NCBI GenBank assembly: GCA_030684405.1
Contig: JAUXYA010000019.1
Coordinates: forward strand, 124,001 to 188,000
Length of the DNA: 64,000 bases
Direction of reading: 5' to 3'
DNA from: Burkholderiales bacterium
Lineage (GTDB): Bacteria > Pseudomonadota > Gammaproteobacteria > Burkholderiales > SG8-41
Part shown: one piece after another, positions 52,830-63,050 of the stretch
How positions within the stretch are numbered: position 1 is the first letter of the stretch
How the letters are laid out: each line of letters starts with the position of its first letter
The notes under the pieces: generated by a model
What the model was told of the DNA's origin: nothing
Seen by the model: the letters and a program-made list of their open reading frames with translations, nothing else
Databases searched by the model: none
Translations under genes and position numbers: made by a program

Positions 52830-54355
52830 AGTTCGAACAACATATCCAGGAGCATGCCGAGCGCGCGGAGCGCGCGATGGCGATGGGCGGACCGCAGAAG
52901 CTGGGCAAGCGCAAGGAATCCGGAATCCTCAACGTGCGCGAGCGTATCGGCCAGTTGCTCGATCCCGGGAGCTTCCGCGAATCCGGCCTCTTCGGCGTCT
53001 CGTATCTGCCGGAGATGCGCGAATCCACGCCCTGCGACGGCAAGGTGACGGGCTTCGGCAAGATCGCCGGAAGACGCGTTGGCGTGGTCGGCTATGACTT
53101 CACCGTCAAAGGGTCCTCATCCAGCTACACCAACAATCGCAAAATGGCCCACGTCAAGGAAATCGGCGGGAAACGGGGATTTCCGGTGGTGTTCCTCGGC
53201 GAATCCACCGGCGTCCGCATGCCCGACATCATGGGCGAAGGCATGGGTATGAACTTCGAGGGACCGCGCTTTCTGCGCACTCGCGAAGCTCCCTGGGTCA
53301 CCGCCATCATGGGCAACGCCTTCGGATCCTCCGCGTGGCATGCCTGCTGCTCGGATTTCTGCGTCGTGCGCAAGAACTCCGTCATGGCGGTGGCGAGCCC
53401 GGGCGTGGTCTCAATGGCGCTCGGACGCAAGGTCACAGCGGAGGAGCTTGGCGGATGGCAGATACTGGCCGAACACTCCGGATTCGCGGACAAGGTGGTG
53501 GACACGGACGAACAGGTCATCGACACAATCAAGCAGTTCCTGTCCTACCTGCCCACCAACAACCGCGAAGCACCGCCGGTTGCAGAAGTGCCCACCGGAT
53601 CCGACGAGGCTTCCAAAGGCATGCTGGAGTTGATTCCGGAGTCCGCCACGCAGGTCTACGACGTGCGCAAGATCATTGCCGCCTTCGTCGACAAGGACAG
53701 CTTCTTCGAGGTGAAGGACCGTTTCGGACGCAGCATCAGCACGGGCCTCGCCCGCCTCAACGGCCGCACTATCGGCATTGTCGCCAACAACCCCTTGTTC
53801 AAGGGTGGCTCGATGGACGGCGATGCCTGCAGCAAGGCGACTGACTTCATCGTGCTCTGCGACTCGTTCAACATCCCCCTGGTGTTCCTGCACGACCAGC
53901 CAGGTTTTCTGATCGGGCCCGATTCCGAAAAAAGAGGCGTCATCGGCAAGGTGATCAACTGGATGAACGCCGTATTGCAGGCCACTGTGCCGCGCATCAG
54001 CATCATCCTGCGCAAAAGCTACGGCCGCGGCTTTATCAACATGGGTGGCGCCGGCACCTCCGACGAGATATCGGCATGGTGGACCGCTGAGGTGAGTTTC
54101 ATGAACCCGCGCACCGCCGTGACCGTTGTGCACGGCATCAAGGAAGAGGACGACCCGGAGCGCTTCAACGATCTGCTCAAAGAGATGGCGCGCAACGGCG
54201 GCGCCTACGATCTGGCGGCAGTCTACGGCGTCAAGGAAGTGCTCGACCCGCGTGAAACCCGGGAATACCTGAAGGAGGCGCTCGACGTGCACACCCTGCG
54301 CCTGTCGGGCGGCATCGGCCAGCACAAGCTCGCCAACTGGCCGACCAGTTATTGA
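52826..54355 (+). CDS. Acyl-CoA carboxyltransferase (PccB/MmdA-like) subunit
   Basis: 509 residues. Two crotonase-fold halves: ILNVRERIGQLLDPGSFRES, ASPGVVSMALGRKVTAEELG and, in the second half, GIVANNPLFKGGSMDGDACS, FLHDQPGFLIGPDSEKRGVI and ISIILRKSYGRGFINMGGAG. Binds acyl-CoA and carboxybiotin, transferring or removing a carboxyl group. No biotin carboxylase or biotin carrier gene is adjacent, so it must share partners encoded elsewhere or act without them. Starts inside the stop of the citrate synthase-like gene. Confidence 0.9.
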   Translation: MKFEQHIQEHAERAERAMAMGGPQKLGKRKESGILNVRERIGQLLDPGSFRESGLFGVSYLPEMRESTPCDGKVTGFGKIAGRRVGVVGYDFTVKGSSSSYTNNRKMAHVKEIGGKRGFPVVFLGESTGVRMPDIMGEGMGMNFEGPRFLRTREAPWVTAIMGNAFGSSAWHACCSDFCVVRKNSVMAVASPGVVSMALGRKVTAEELGGWQILAEHSGFADKVVDTDEQVIDTIKQFLSYLPTNNREAPPVAEVPTGSDEASKGMLELIPESATQVYDVRKIIAAFVDKDSFFEVKDRFGRSISTGLARLNGRTIGIVANNPLFKGGSMDGDACSKATDFIVLCDSFNIPLVFLHDQPGFLIGPDSEKRGVIGKVINWMNAVLQATVPRISIILRKSYGRGFINMGGAGTSDEISAWWTAEVSFMNPRTAVTVVHGIKEEDDPERFNDLLKEMARNGGAYDLAAVYGVKEVLDPRETREYLKEALDVHTLRLSGGIGQHKLANWPTSY

Positions 54356-54377
54356 CCGCAGCGAACGGAGCTCCAGA

Positions 54378-55550
54378 ATGAAGATCAGCAAGATCGAAGC
54401 GATTCCGGTGTGGTTCAAGCCGAGCGACGAGTATCACGCGCTGTTCGGGTCGAACAAGAAAAAGGGAACGATGGTCCACGCCCGGGAGGCCTGGTTCGCG
54501 AACATCGAGTACAAGGAAAATGTCTTCGTCAAGATCACCACCGACGAGGGCATCATCGGCTGGGGCGAAGCCTGCGCCCACCCCGTCACCAGCGAGACAC
54601 AGGCCGGAATCCTCGCCACCGTCGAGTTGTTCGGACGGATCATCCTCGGCCGCGACCCCTTTCAGATCTGCGCGATCCACGAAGCCCTCGACAACCTGTT
54701 CCTGCAAGGCAACAACGGCGCGCGCAGCGCCATCGACATCGCCCTCTACGACATCATGGGCAAGGCCTCCGGCCAGCCCGTCTACAACCTGCTCGGCGGC
54801 GCGCACCAGATGCGCTTCGGCAAGCTGGCAACGACGCCGCGCTCGGACCCGAAGCGCATGGCCGACCACGCGCGGGCGCTGTTGAAGCGGGGTTACACCG
54901 CTTTCGAGCCCAAGATGACCGGCCACCTCGAATCGCTGGATGCCGATGCCGACCGGCTCGAAGCCATCCTCGACGCGGTGCCGAAATCCTGTCCCGTGAT
55001 CGCCGACCCCAACCAGATGTGGGGCACCGCCAAGGATACGATCAGCCTGCTCGACCGCCGCTTCCGCGGCGTCAGCAACCTGGCAATCGAGCAGCCGGTG
55101 TGGGGCCACGACCTCAACGGCCTCGCGTCGATCACTCAAGCCGTACCGCACAAGATCGTTGCTGACGAGGCAATCCAGAGTTTGGCCACGATGATCCGCA
55201 TCGCCTCGGGACGTTATGCCGACATGGTCAGCCTCAAGCTCGGCAAGTGCGGCGGATTCTGGAAGTCTGTGCAGATGATGCGCATCGCGGAGGCGGCCGG
55301 GCTGCCCGTGCGCATTGACTGGACCCAAGGCAGCCACCTGCTCGACACCGCGACCGGCCATCTGCACGCGGCAGTGCGCATCGTCGGCTGCGATCCCGGC
55401 ATGGACTATCAACTGCGAATCGAAGACAAACCGGTGAAGGATGGTGGCGTCACGCAGGACAAGGACGGCAATTTTGTCATGCCGACCGCACCGGGCCTGG
55501 GTCTCACCGTGGACGAAAAGCTCATCAGAAAGCTTTCGCAACGCCGCTGA
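54378..55550 (+). CDS. Enolase superfamily (mandelate racemase/muconate-lactonising type) enzyme
   Basis: 390 residues, 22 bases after the carboxyltransferase gene. N-terminal capping domain (VFVKITTDEGIIGWGEACAH) and TIM barrel with metal ligands D210 (ADPNQ), E238 (IEQP) and D263 (ADEAI), plus Lys residues K179 and K287/K290. Abstracts a proton alpha to a carboxylate, as in acid-sugar dehydratases or cycloisomerases. K179 lacks the usual paired Lys two residues earlier (E177 instead). Substrate likely a hydroxy-acid fed to the neighbouring CoA enzymes. Confidence 0.9.
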   Translation: MKISKIEAIPVWFKPSDEYHALFGSNKKKGTMVHAREAWFANIEYKENVFVKITTDEGIIGWGEACAHPVTSETQAGILATVELFGRIILGRDPFQICAIHEALDNLFLQGNNGARSAIDIALYDIMGKASGQPVYNLLGGAHQMRFGKLATTPRSDPKRMADHARALLKRGYTAFEPKMTGHLESLDADADRLEAILDAVPKSCPVIADPNQMWGTAKDTISLLDRRFRGVSNLAIEQPVWGHDLNGLASITQAVPHKIVADEAIQSLATMIRIASGRYADMVSLKLGKCGGFWKSVQMMRIAEAAGLPVRIDWTQGSHLLDTATGHLHAAVRIVGCDPGMDYQLRIEDKPVKDGGVTQDKDGNFVMPTAPGLGLTVDEKLIRKLSQRR

Positions 55551-55595
55551 CAGCCTGCCAAAACCACGTCATCAAGACGTTCAAAGGAGGAGAAA

Positions 55596-56570
55596 ATGGC
55601 AATCATCTCGAACGGTTTCAGAATGTTTGTCGCGGGGCTCGTTCTATTCGGCCCAGCGGCTGCCACCGCCCAAAGTTACCCGGCGAAGCCGGTGAGAATC
55701 ATCGTGCCGTTCCCCGCCGCGGGTGGCACCGACTTGATGGCACGCACTATCGCCGAAAAAATCGGCGCCGCTCTGGGCCAGCAATTCCTCGTCGACAACC
55801 GCACCGGCGCCGGCGGAGCGCTCGGCACTGACCTCGTCGCGAAATCTGCGCCAGACGGTTATACCCTGCTCGTCAGTTCATCCAGCCCTATGGTTATCGG
55901 CCCCAACCTGATGCAAAAACCCCCTTACGATCCGTTGAGGAGTTTTTCGCCAATCATCATCATCAGTTCCGCACCCAACGTACTGGTTATTCACCCGTCG
56001 CTACCGGTAAAAAATGTGCAGGAACTCATCACGCTGGCACGACAGCGGCCTGGACAACTCAACTACGCCTCGAACGGTGCTGGTACGCTGAGCCATCTGA
56101 CCGGCGAGCTTTTCAGCCAGCGCACCGGCATCAAGATGACGCACGTGCCGTACAGAGGCGCCCCGCCTGCAGTGATCGATACCGTGGCAGGGAACGTCTC
56201 GCTTCTGTTCTCAGCCTATCCGACGGTTTCAGTACAGATTGAGAGCAAGCGGCTGCGCGCACTGGCCGTGACCGGCAGCAAACGCGCCTCGATCGCTCCT
56301 GAGTTGCCTAGTATCGCCGAGACCTTGCCGGGATTCGAATCAAGCCAATGGTGGGGCATGTTCGGGCCGGCGGGTATGACGTCCGAAGCGGTCAACCGGC
56401 TAAACGCCGCAGCACAGCAGGCACTGACCCTGGCCGACGTGCGCAAACGCCTCGCGGCGGACGCAGCCGAACCGATCGGCGGCAGCGCCGCAGAAAGCGA
56501 GAAGTTCCTGCGGGAGGATTATGAGAAATGGCGCAAGGTTATCCGTGACGCCGGAGTAAAGGAAAACTGA
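55596..56570 (+). CDS. Bug/TctC-family periplasmic solute receptor
   Basis: 324 residues with near-consensus AAAGGAGGAG site. Signal peptide (RMFVAGLVLFGPAAATAQ) and Bug signatures YPAKPVRIIVPFPAAGGTDL, VDNRTGAGGALGTDLVAKSA, MTHVPYRGAPPAVIDTVAGN. Last gene of the citrate-synthase-like operon, so it probably captures the carboxylic acid that the pathway degrades. No TctA or TctB genes adjacent. A hairpin terminator follows. Confidence 0.93.
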   Translation: MAIISNGFRMFVAGLVLFGPAAATAQSYPAKPVRIIVPFPAAGGTDLMARTIAEKIGAALGQQFLVDNRTGAGGALGTDLVAKSAPDGYTLLVSSSSPMVIGPNLMQKPPYDPLRSFSPIIIISSAPNVLVIHPSLPVKNVQELITLARQRPGQLNYASNGAGTLSHLTGELFSQRTGIKMTHVPYRGAPPAVIDTVAGNVSLLFSAYPTVSVQIESKRLRALAVTGSKRASIAPELPSIAETLPGFESSQWWGMFGPAGMTSEAVNRLNAAAQQALTLADVRKRLAADAAEPIGGSAAESEKFLREDYEKWRKVIRDAGVKEN

Positions 56571-56592
56571 ACACCAACAAAGTCTGAGGGAA

Positions 56593-56618
56593 AACCCGGC
56601 GTAATCACCCGCCGGGTT
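56593..56618 (+). terminator. Probable terminator hairpin
   Basis: AACCCGGCG pairs with CGCCGGGTT around an eight-base loop, starting 23 bases after the Bug receptor stop. Only short T's follow (TTATTCC), so its efficiency is uncertain. Confidence 0.55.
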
Positions 56619-56791
56619 ATTCCGTGTGCTACGGCCTAATAACTCGCGGTTTACGGGAAACAGGGCCATGATTCGCACAAACTGCGCTGGTGCTAGAAAC
56701 TCCCGCAATGCATCGACGGGATTAATGTGCTCTTCCCCGGTGACCGGTGTTGCCCGTCGGTGAGGAACCGCTGGTAGAGACAAGGCTGAAG

Positions 56792-57316
56792 CTAGCCGAC
56801 TTGTTGCTGATTCCCCGGTGGCTGATACACCACCGCATCGCCAGCCGCAATCATGCCGCCGTTCAGCACTTGCGCAGTAATACCGCCGTGTCCCCGCATC
56901 GCGTTGTAACCGCCGGCGCCGAGCACCTCCTCCATCCGCGAACAGGGCTCGCACAGCCCCGTGCTCTCGAATAGCACCTCACCGATACGGAAACGCTCGC
57001 CGCGCAGCGCCAGCAGGTTGATGCCCGACACCACGAGATTCCGCCGCAGCAGCGTCGGATCGACCGCCTCGCGCCCAAGCAGCTTCGCTATAGCCTCGAT
57101 ATGCTCGCGCTGGATCAGCGTGACCTGGCGTTTGCCACCCGCACGCGTTGCCTTGTGGTCGCCGGCGAGGCCGTGGTCGGCGATGACCTCGACATGGCCG
57201 AAGGATTGAAGCGGCGCGCGTTTCGCGGGACGCAGGCCGATCCATTCCAGTTTGCCCGCGTGGGGGAAGATTTCCATCAGGGCGCGCAGCGGGCTTTCGG
57301 GGTTCAGTTTGGGCAT
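56792..57316 (-). CDS. MOSC domain protein
   Basis: 174 residues. MOSC signatures: GKLEWIGLRPAKRAPLQSF, VIADHGLAGDHKA, RRNLVVSGINLLALRGERFR and the conserved Cys motif GLCEPCSRMEEVLGAGGYNA with RGHGGITAQVL. MOSC domains handle sulfur or nitroxyl in molybdenum-cofactor chemistry (MoCo sulfurase C-terminus, YiiM/mARC types). Orientation is away from the RAYT. A second, decayed MOSC fragment lies beside the molybdo-enzyme operon, hinting at a functional link. Confidence 0.9.
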   Translation of the reverse strand: MPKLNPESPLRALMEIFPHAGKLEWIGLRPAKRAPLQSFGHVEVIADHGLAGDHKATRAGGKRQVTLIQREHIEAIAKLLGREAVDPTLLRRNLVVSGINLLALRGERFRIGEVLFESTGLCEPCSRMEEVLGAGGYNAMRGHGGITAQVLNGGMIAAGDAVVYQPPGNQQQVG

Positions 57317-57319
57317 GAG

Positions 57320-57353
57320 TTATAAATATTTGATTAAATTGATATTTTTAAAT
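57320..57353 (+). repeat. Copy B of dispersed 34-base A/T-rich motif
   Basis: Matches copy A at 29 of 34 positions by hand count, including the TTGATTA-ATTGATATTTTTA block. Its reverse complement contains AATCAAATATTTA, a perfect match to the IHF consensus WATCAA-N4-TTR. It sits just upstream of the MOSC gene start and next to REP copy 1. Confidence 0.6.
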
Positions 57354-57360
57354 CACGCCC

Positions 57361-57394
57361 CGTAGCCCGTAAGGAGCGCAGCGTATTACGGGAT
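57361..57394 (+). repeat. REP copy 1, left flank of RAYT
   Basis: CGTAGCCCGTAAGGAGCGCA and following bases to 57394 form a hairpin (CCCGTAA...TTACGGG). It is the inverted counterpart of 57935-57968, with only two mismatches in 34 bases. Confidence 0.85.
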
Positions 57395-57924
57395 CACATA
57401 CTCCGCTCACCAAACACACCGTCCCGTGTATCGCAGGCCCAGTCCGCCGGCAGCAGGCCGTTCCGGACATATCGATGCAAAGTGGAATATAGCCAATCCA
57501 CCGCCCGCTTCACGTAGCCGTGCTTGACCGGATTGATATGCACGTAATTCACATGCGCCTCGAAATCGAGGTCATCACGAATCGTGTGCTCCCAATATCG
57601 CTTTTGCCACAGATCGTAATCACCACGACCGTCTTTGGCCAGAGTGATGCCTGCGACAAGCAGTTTTCGCGTAAATCGGGATTTGATCAGGCGTATGCGC
57701 CTGGCGTAAGCCGCATCGCCATCCGGCAGCGTCCATACCGCATGCCAGTGGTCCGGCAGGATCACCATGGCGTCGATCACGAACGGAGTCTCCCGGCGCA
57801 CGCTGCGGACCACTTCGCGAAAGGCATCGACGTGCTCCACCAGCAACGTTTGCCGGCGGTCGCGCAGGTTGACCGTGAAGAAATACGTGCCACCGGCGAC
57901 ATGGTTGCGGCGATAGGACACCAT
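57394..57924 (-). CDS. REP-associated tyrosine transposase (RAYT, IS200-like Y1)
   Basis: 176 residues. Y1_Tnp/RAYT features: YRRNHVAGGTYFFTVNLRDR at the start, metal-binding HWH-type triad in LPDHWHAVWTLPDGD, and the catalytic tyrosine helix region HVNYVHINPVKHGYVKRAVD. Single-strand nuclease of the HUH family that acts on REP hairpins. It is directly flanked by inverted REP copies at 57361 and 57935, so it is a REPtron-like unit. No transposition partner genes. Confidence 0.92.
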   Translation of the reverse strand: MVSYRRNHVAGGTYFFTVNLRDRRQTLLVEHVDAFREVVRSVRRETPFVIDAMVILPDHWHAVWTLPDGDAAYARRIRLIKSRFTRKLLVAGITLAKDGRGDYDLWQKRYWEHTIRDDLDFEAHVNYVHINPVKHGYVKRAVDWLYSTLHRYVRNGLLPADWACDTRDGVFGERSM

Positions 57925-57934
57925 GGCGTATGTT

Positions 57935-57968
57935 ATCCCGTAATCCGCTGCGCTTCTTACGGGCTACG
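57935..57968 (-). repeat. REP copy 2, right flank of RAYT
   Basis: ATCCCGTAATCCGCTGCGCT and following bases to 57968 mirror REP copy 1 with two mismatches. Forms the right side of the REP-RAYT-REP unit and lies 26 bases before the broken A/T-rich gene. Confidence 0.85.
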
Positions 57969-57993
57969 CTTGCTGAGAAATGGTGATTCCCAC

Positions 57994-58524
57994 ATGGCAA
58001 CAGGCACAGAAAATAAACTGGCCGGACAAATCGGCGAACATCTGGTTGCCGCAATGCTTGGCACACTTGACTACTATGCATCACCTTATTCCTGAAACGT
58101 CCCTGGCTTTGACGTCACAGCAGTTCATTCAGAGTCCCTAAAGTCACTCCCAATTCAAGTAAAAACAAGCAGGAATGGGGCATTGGTTCAATCCACCATT
58201 GATAAATGGTGTATGCACAGCGTAAACAAAAACAATTATCAGAAAATCGGTAATCCGATAAAAAGAAAGCATCCCGATCTCATATGGATCATGGTTAGAT
58301 TGCCGGCCAGTGGAATTGATAACTGCAGATTTTTTATTTGCAAAGAATCTCAGATACAGCAGAAAATAATTGAACGCTATAGTGCATTTATGAAAAAGCA
58401 TTCATTCCGAAGACTTGGTGGTGGCACCTCAAATCAAGCGATACTCAATATTCGTGATCTAGAAAAATTTGAAGGCAATTGGAATGCAATTGATGCAGTC
58501 ATTGGTATCAAGCGAAAGCAATAA
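57994..58524 (+). pseudogene. PD-(D/E)XK nuclease-like gene with one in-frame TGA
   Basis: The frame from ATG 57994 to TAA 58522-58524 is continuous except for TGA at 58093-58095 (codon 34). Without that stop it would encode about 176 residues: GQIGEHLVAAMLGTLDYY, then the stop, then NVPGFDVTAV and LPIQVKTSRNG. E...D...QVK is the spacing of a PD-(D/E)XK nuclease-type core. The DNA is visibly more A/T-rich than its surroundings, which suggests recent arrival. The single TGA, one change from TGG, CGA or GGA, makes a recent nonsense mutation most likely; suppression or reinitiation at a later in-frame codon is possible. Confidence 0.7.
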
Positions 58525-58541
58525 CAACCGCGTTCAACAAG

Positions 58542-58578
58542 CGTAGCCCGTAATCGGCTGCACTCCTTGCGGGCCACG
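58542..58578 (+). repeat. Degenerate REP copy 3
   Basis: CGTAGCCCGTAATCGGCTGC and following bases to 58578 resemble REP copies 1 and 2 (CCCGTAA...TTGCGGG hairpin) with more mismatches. With copy 2 it brackets the broken A/T-rich gene. Confidence 0.6.
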
Positions 58579-58612
58579 TTTACTTTCCCATTTAATTGAA
58601 AATCGAAAAATC

Positions 58613-58948
58613 ATGCGAAATTTATACCTAGCAGGCTTATTGCTTTTCGGGATTTCGATTACATCGCATGCAGATGTATGGGAGTGCATAGACGCAGCAG
58701 GAAACAAAAGATTCACAAATGTTCGATCAGAGTCGAATGATTGCAAATTGGTTTCTATATCACCAACGAAACAAGAAATCTTAAAATTCCAGAAAAGCGT
58801 TAAGCCCGGCGATTATTCTCATCTTGGTTTAGTCATAGAACTAAAGCCGCCTCTCGCAAAAGTACAAACCTCTCGCGGAGAAAGATGGACAAGAATTGAC
58901 GAACTGGAACCCTCCATAGCGTTGCTCAACAAATGGCGAGGACAATAA
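58613..58948 (+). CDS. DUF4124 domain exported protein
   Basis: 111 residues. Signal peptide (LYLAGLLLFGISITSHA) followed by a DUF4124 motif (DVWECIDAAGNKRFTNVRSE) with two Cys, then a C-terminal tail. DUF4124 proteins are small periplasmic proteins of unknown function, frequent in betaproteobacteria. A/T-rich codon use, like the adjacent broken gene, suggests it belongs to the same acquired segment. Confidence 0.85.
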   Translation: MRNLYLAGLLLFGISITSHADVWECIDAAGNKRFTNVRSESNDCKLVSISPTKQEILKFQKSVKPGDYSHLGLVIELKPPLAKVQTSRGERWTRIDELEPSIALLNKWRGQ

Positions 58949-58975
58949 TTTTTTGCTACTAGAACAATTGATAAA

Positions 58976-59009
58976 AAAACGCCTGCCGACTCTCGCCGGC
59001 AGGCGTTTT
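58976..59009. terminator. Bidirectional terminator between DUF4124 gene and fumC
   Basis: Thirteen-base stem AAAACGCCTGCCG / CGGCAGGCGTTTT with an eight-base loop; A-run on one side and T-run on the other serve both strands. Sits between the convergent DUF4124 and fumC genes. Confidence 0.92.
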
Positions 59010-59032
59010 GTTTGAACCGCTGCAACTGAAAC

Positions 59033-60442
<1,410 letters not shown>

Positions 60443-60450
60443 GGTCTTCT

Positions 60451-60484
60451 TTATAAAAATATCAATATAATCAAGTACTTATAA
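60451..60484 (-). repeat. Copy A of dispersed 34-base A/T-rich motif
   Basis: Reference copy. It fills the space between malic enzyme and fumC. On the plus strand it has AATCAAGTACTTA, matching the IHF consensus WATCAA-N4-TTR. Related copies lie at 57320 (29 of 34 identical), 29198 and 42336 (26 of 34 each). Confidence 0.6.
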
Positions 60485-60487
60485 ATA

Positions 60488-62785
60488 TCACAGCAGCGGA
60501 CGCTGTTCACCGCGCTGGGCGTTGGCGTCGGCCACGGTCAGCGCGGTCATGTTGACGATGCGGCGCACGGTGACGCTGGTGGTCAGCACGTTCACCGGTT
60601 TCGCCGCGCCGAGCAGGATCGGGCCGACGGTGATGCCGTCACCGGATGCGGTCTTCAGCAGGTTGAAGGAAATGTTTGCCGCGTCCAGCGTCGGCATGAT
60701 CAGCAGGTTGGCCTGGCCTTTCAGCCGCGAGTTCGGGAAGATCTTCATGCGAATGTCCTCGGACAATGCGGCATCGCCGTGCATCTCACCGTCGATCTCG
60801 AGGTTCGGCGCACGCTCGTTGATCAGCGCCAGCGCGGCGCGCATCTTGCGCGCGGTTTCGGAATCGGAGGAACCAAAGCTCGAATGCGACAGCAGTGCGG
60901 CCTTGGGCACCAGGCCGAAACGGCTGATTTCCTCAGCGGCGAGGATGGTCGATTCGGCGATCTGCGCGGCCGTGGGATCGCGGTTGACGTAGGTGTCACA
61001 GATGAACACGGTACGGCCGGGCAGCATCAGCATGTTCATCGCGGAGAAGTTCTGAACGCCGGCGCGTTTGCCGAGCACGAGGTCGATGAAGCGCAGGTGG
61101 CTGTCGTAGCGCCCGAGCAGGCCGCAGAGCATGCCGTCGGCCGCGCCCTTGCGCATCAGCATTGCACCGATCAGCGTGCTGCGGCGGCGCATGTCGAGCT
61201 TGGCGATCTCCGGAGTCACGCCGCTGCGCGCACCGAGCTGGTGGTACTCGCCCCAGTATTCGCGGTAACGCGGGTCGTCGTTGGGGTCGATCAACTCGAA
61301 ATCCTTGCCACGCTGCAGGCGCAGGCCGAGGCGCTCGATGCGGGTCGTGATGACGTCGGGGCGCCCGATCAGGATCGGGTGCACGATACCCTCGTCAACG
61401 GCAACCTGCACCGCGCGCAGCACCACTTCCTGTTCGCCTTCGGCATAAACCACGCGCCGCGGCGACTTCTTCGCCGCAGCGATCACCGGCTTCATGATCA
61501 GGCCGGATTGGTAGACCACTTCATGCATGCGCTGCGCATAGGCGTCGAAGTCAGTGATCGGGCGCGTCGCCACGCCGCTGTCCATTGCCGCCTTCGCCAC
61601 CGCCGGTGCGATGGTGCTGATCAGCCGTGGGTCGAAGGGCCGGGGGATCAGGTAATCGGGGCCGAACTTGAGGTCCTGCTCGCCGTAGGCGGCGGCAACG
61701 ATGTCCGACTGCTCGGCCTGCGCCAGCGCGGCGATCGCGTTGACCGCGGCGATTTCCATCTCGCGGTTGATCGTGGTCGCGCCGACGTCGAGCGCGCCGC
61801 GGAAAATGAAGGGAAAGCACAACACGTTATTGACCTGGTTCGGATAATCCGAACGGCCAGTGGCCATCACCGCGTCGGGGCGCACTGCCTTCACCAGTTC
61901 GGGCAGGATTTCCGGCTCGGGGTTGGCGAGCGCGAGGATCAGCGGGCGCTCGGCCATCAGCTTGACCATCTCGGGCTTCAGCACCTTGCCGGCGGAAAGT
62001 CCGAGGAAGGCGTCGGCCCCGGCGATGACCTCGCCCAGCGTACGCGCCTTGGTGTCGATCGCGTAACGCGCCTTGTCCTCGTCCATCAGTTCGGTGCGGC
62101 CCTTGTAGACCACGCCGACGATGTCGGTGACGGTGATGTTTTCCATTTTCAGACCCAGCGACACCAGCAGGTCGAGGCAGGCCAGCGCTGCGGCACCGGC
62201 ACCGGAGACCACCAGCTTGATCTTGGAGATGTCCTTGCCGACGACTTTGAGGCCGTTGGTGAAGGCGGCGCTGACGATGATCGCAGTGCCGTGCTGGTCG
62301 TCGTGAAACACGGGGATCTTGCAGCGCTTGCGCAGCTCGCGCTCGACGATGAAACACTCGGGTGCCTTGATGTCTTCGAGATTGATGCCGCCGAAGGTCG
62401 GTTCCAGCGCGGCGATGATATCGACCAGCTTCATCGGGTCGAGCTCGTTGATCTCGATATCGAAGACGTCGATGCCGGCGAATTTCTTGAACAGCACCGC
62501 CTTGCCTTCCATCACCGGCTTCGAGGCCAGCGGGCCGATGTTGCCCAGGCCCAGCACCGCGGTGCCGTTGGTGATCACCGCGACCAGATTGCCGCGCGCG
62601 GTATAGAGGCTGGCATCCGCCGGGTTGGCGGCGATTTCTTCACAGACCTTGGCGACGCCCGGCGTGTAAGCCAGCGCGAGGTCGCGCTGGTTGACCAGTC
62701 CCTTGGTCGGAGTCACCGCGATTTTTCCCGGCACAGGTAACCGGTGATATTCCAGCGCTGCCTTGCGCAGTTGCTCTTCGGGCAT
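60488..62785 (-). CDS. maeB: NADP-dependent malic enzyme with phosphotransacetylase-like domain
   Basis: 765 residues, the MaeB length. Malic domains 1-430: [60 protein letters not shown] and NAD(P)-binding [18 protein letters not shown]-terminal PTA-like domain 430-760 ([40 protein letters not shown]) binds acetyl-CoA as allosteric effector. Decarboxylates malate to pyruvate with NADPH. Pairs with fumC downstream. Confidence 0.97.
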   Translation of the reverse strand: MPEEQLRKAALEYHRLPVPGKIAVTPTKGLVNQRDLALAYTPGVAKVCEEIAANPADASLYTARGNLVAVITNGTAVLGLGNIGPLASKPVMEGKAVLFKKFAGIDVFDIEINELDPMKLVDIIAALEPTFGGINLEDIKAPECFIVERELRKRCKIPVFHDDQHGTAIIVSAAFTNGLKVVGKDISKIKLVVSGAGAAALACLDLLVSLGLKMENITVTDIVGVVYKGRTELMDEDKARYAIDTKARTLGEVIAGADAFLGLSAGKVLKPEMVKLMAERPLILALANPEPEILPELVKAVRPDAVMATGRSDYPNQVNNVLCFPFIFRGALDVGATTINREMEIAAVNAIAALAQAEQSDIVAAAYGEQDLKFGPDYLIPRPFDPRLISTIAPAVAKAAMDSGVATRPITDFDAYAQRMHEVVYQSGLIMKPVIAAAKKSPRRVVYAEGEQEVVLRAVQVAVDEGIVHPILIGRPDVITTRIERLGLRLQRGKDFELIDPNDDPRYREYWGEYHQLGARSGVTPEIAKLDMRRRSTLIGAMLMRKGAADGMLCGLLGRYDSHLRFIDLVLGKRAGVQNFSAMNMLMLPGRTVFICDTYVNRDPTAAQIAESTILAAEEISRFGLVPKAALLSHSSFGSSDSETARKMRAALALINERAPNLEIDGEMHGDAALSEDIRMKIFPNSRLKGQANLLIMPTLDAANISFNLLKTASGDGITVGPILLGAAKPVNVLTTSVTVRRIVNMTALTVADANAQRGEQRPLL

Positions 62786-63050
62786 TTTCTGAAAACCGCC
62801 TTTCGGAAGATTCGACCGCGCAGTCAGGGCCGCGCGGGAGCGAAATTATACCGTAGCACCTGCTACCAGCCGCCGATGCAGCAGGCTCTTGCGCGCACTG
62901 CAAAGGCGCATTGAAGCACCCCTGCGGTGCTGCCGCCGACCCTCTGCGCCAGGCCCAGCACGGCAATGCATACACCGGAATTCGTGGCACAGGAATTGCT
63001 GATCTGACTTTGCCGGTCGCGCCGCGGCCATCGTTACCCGGGAGATCGCC

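Noticed and set aside
58093-58095. Selenocysteine recoding at the in-frame TGA
   Set aside because: No stable hairpin directly after the TGA, no selenoprotein family match, and the gene looks like a decaying acquired gene.
60779-62740. 653-residue open frame opposite the malic enzyme gene
   Set aside because: Antisense to maeB, whose domains are fully recognisable; the translation is His/Arg/Asp-rich without any motif.
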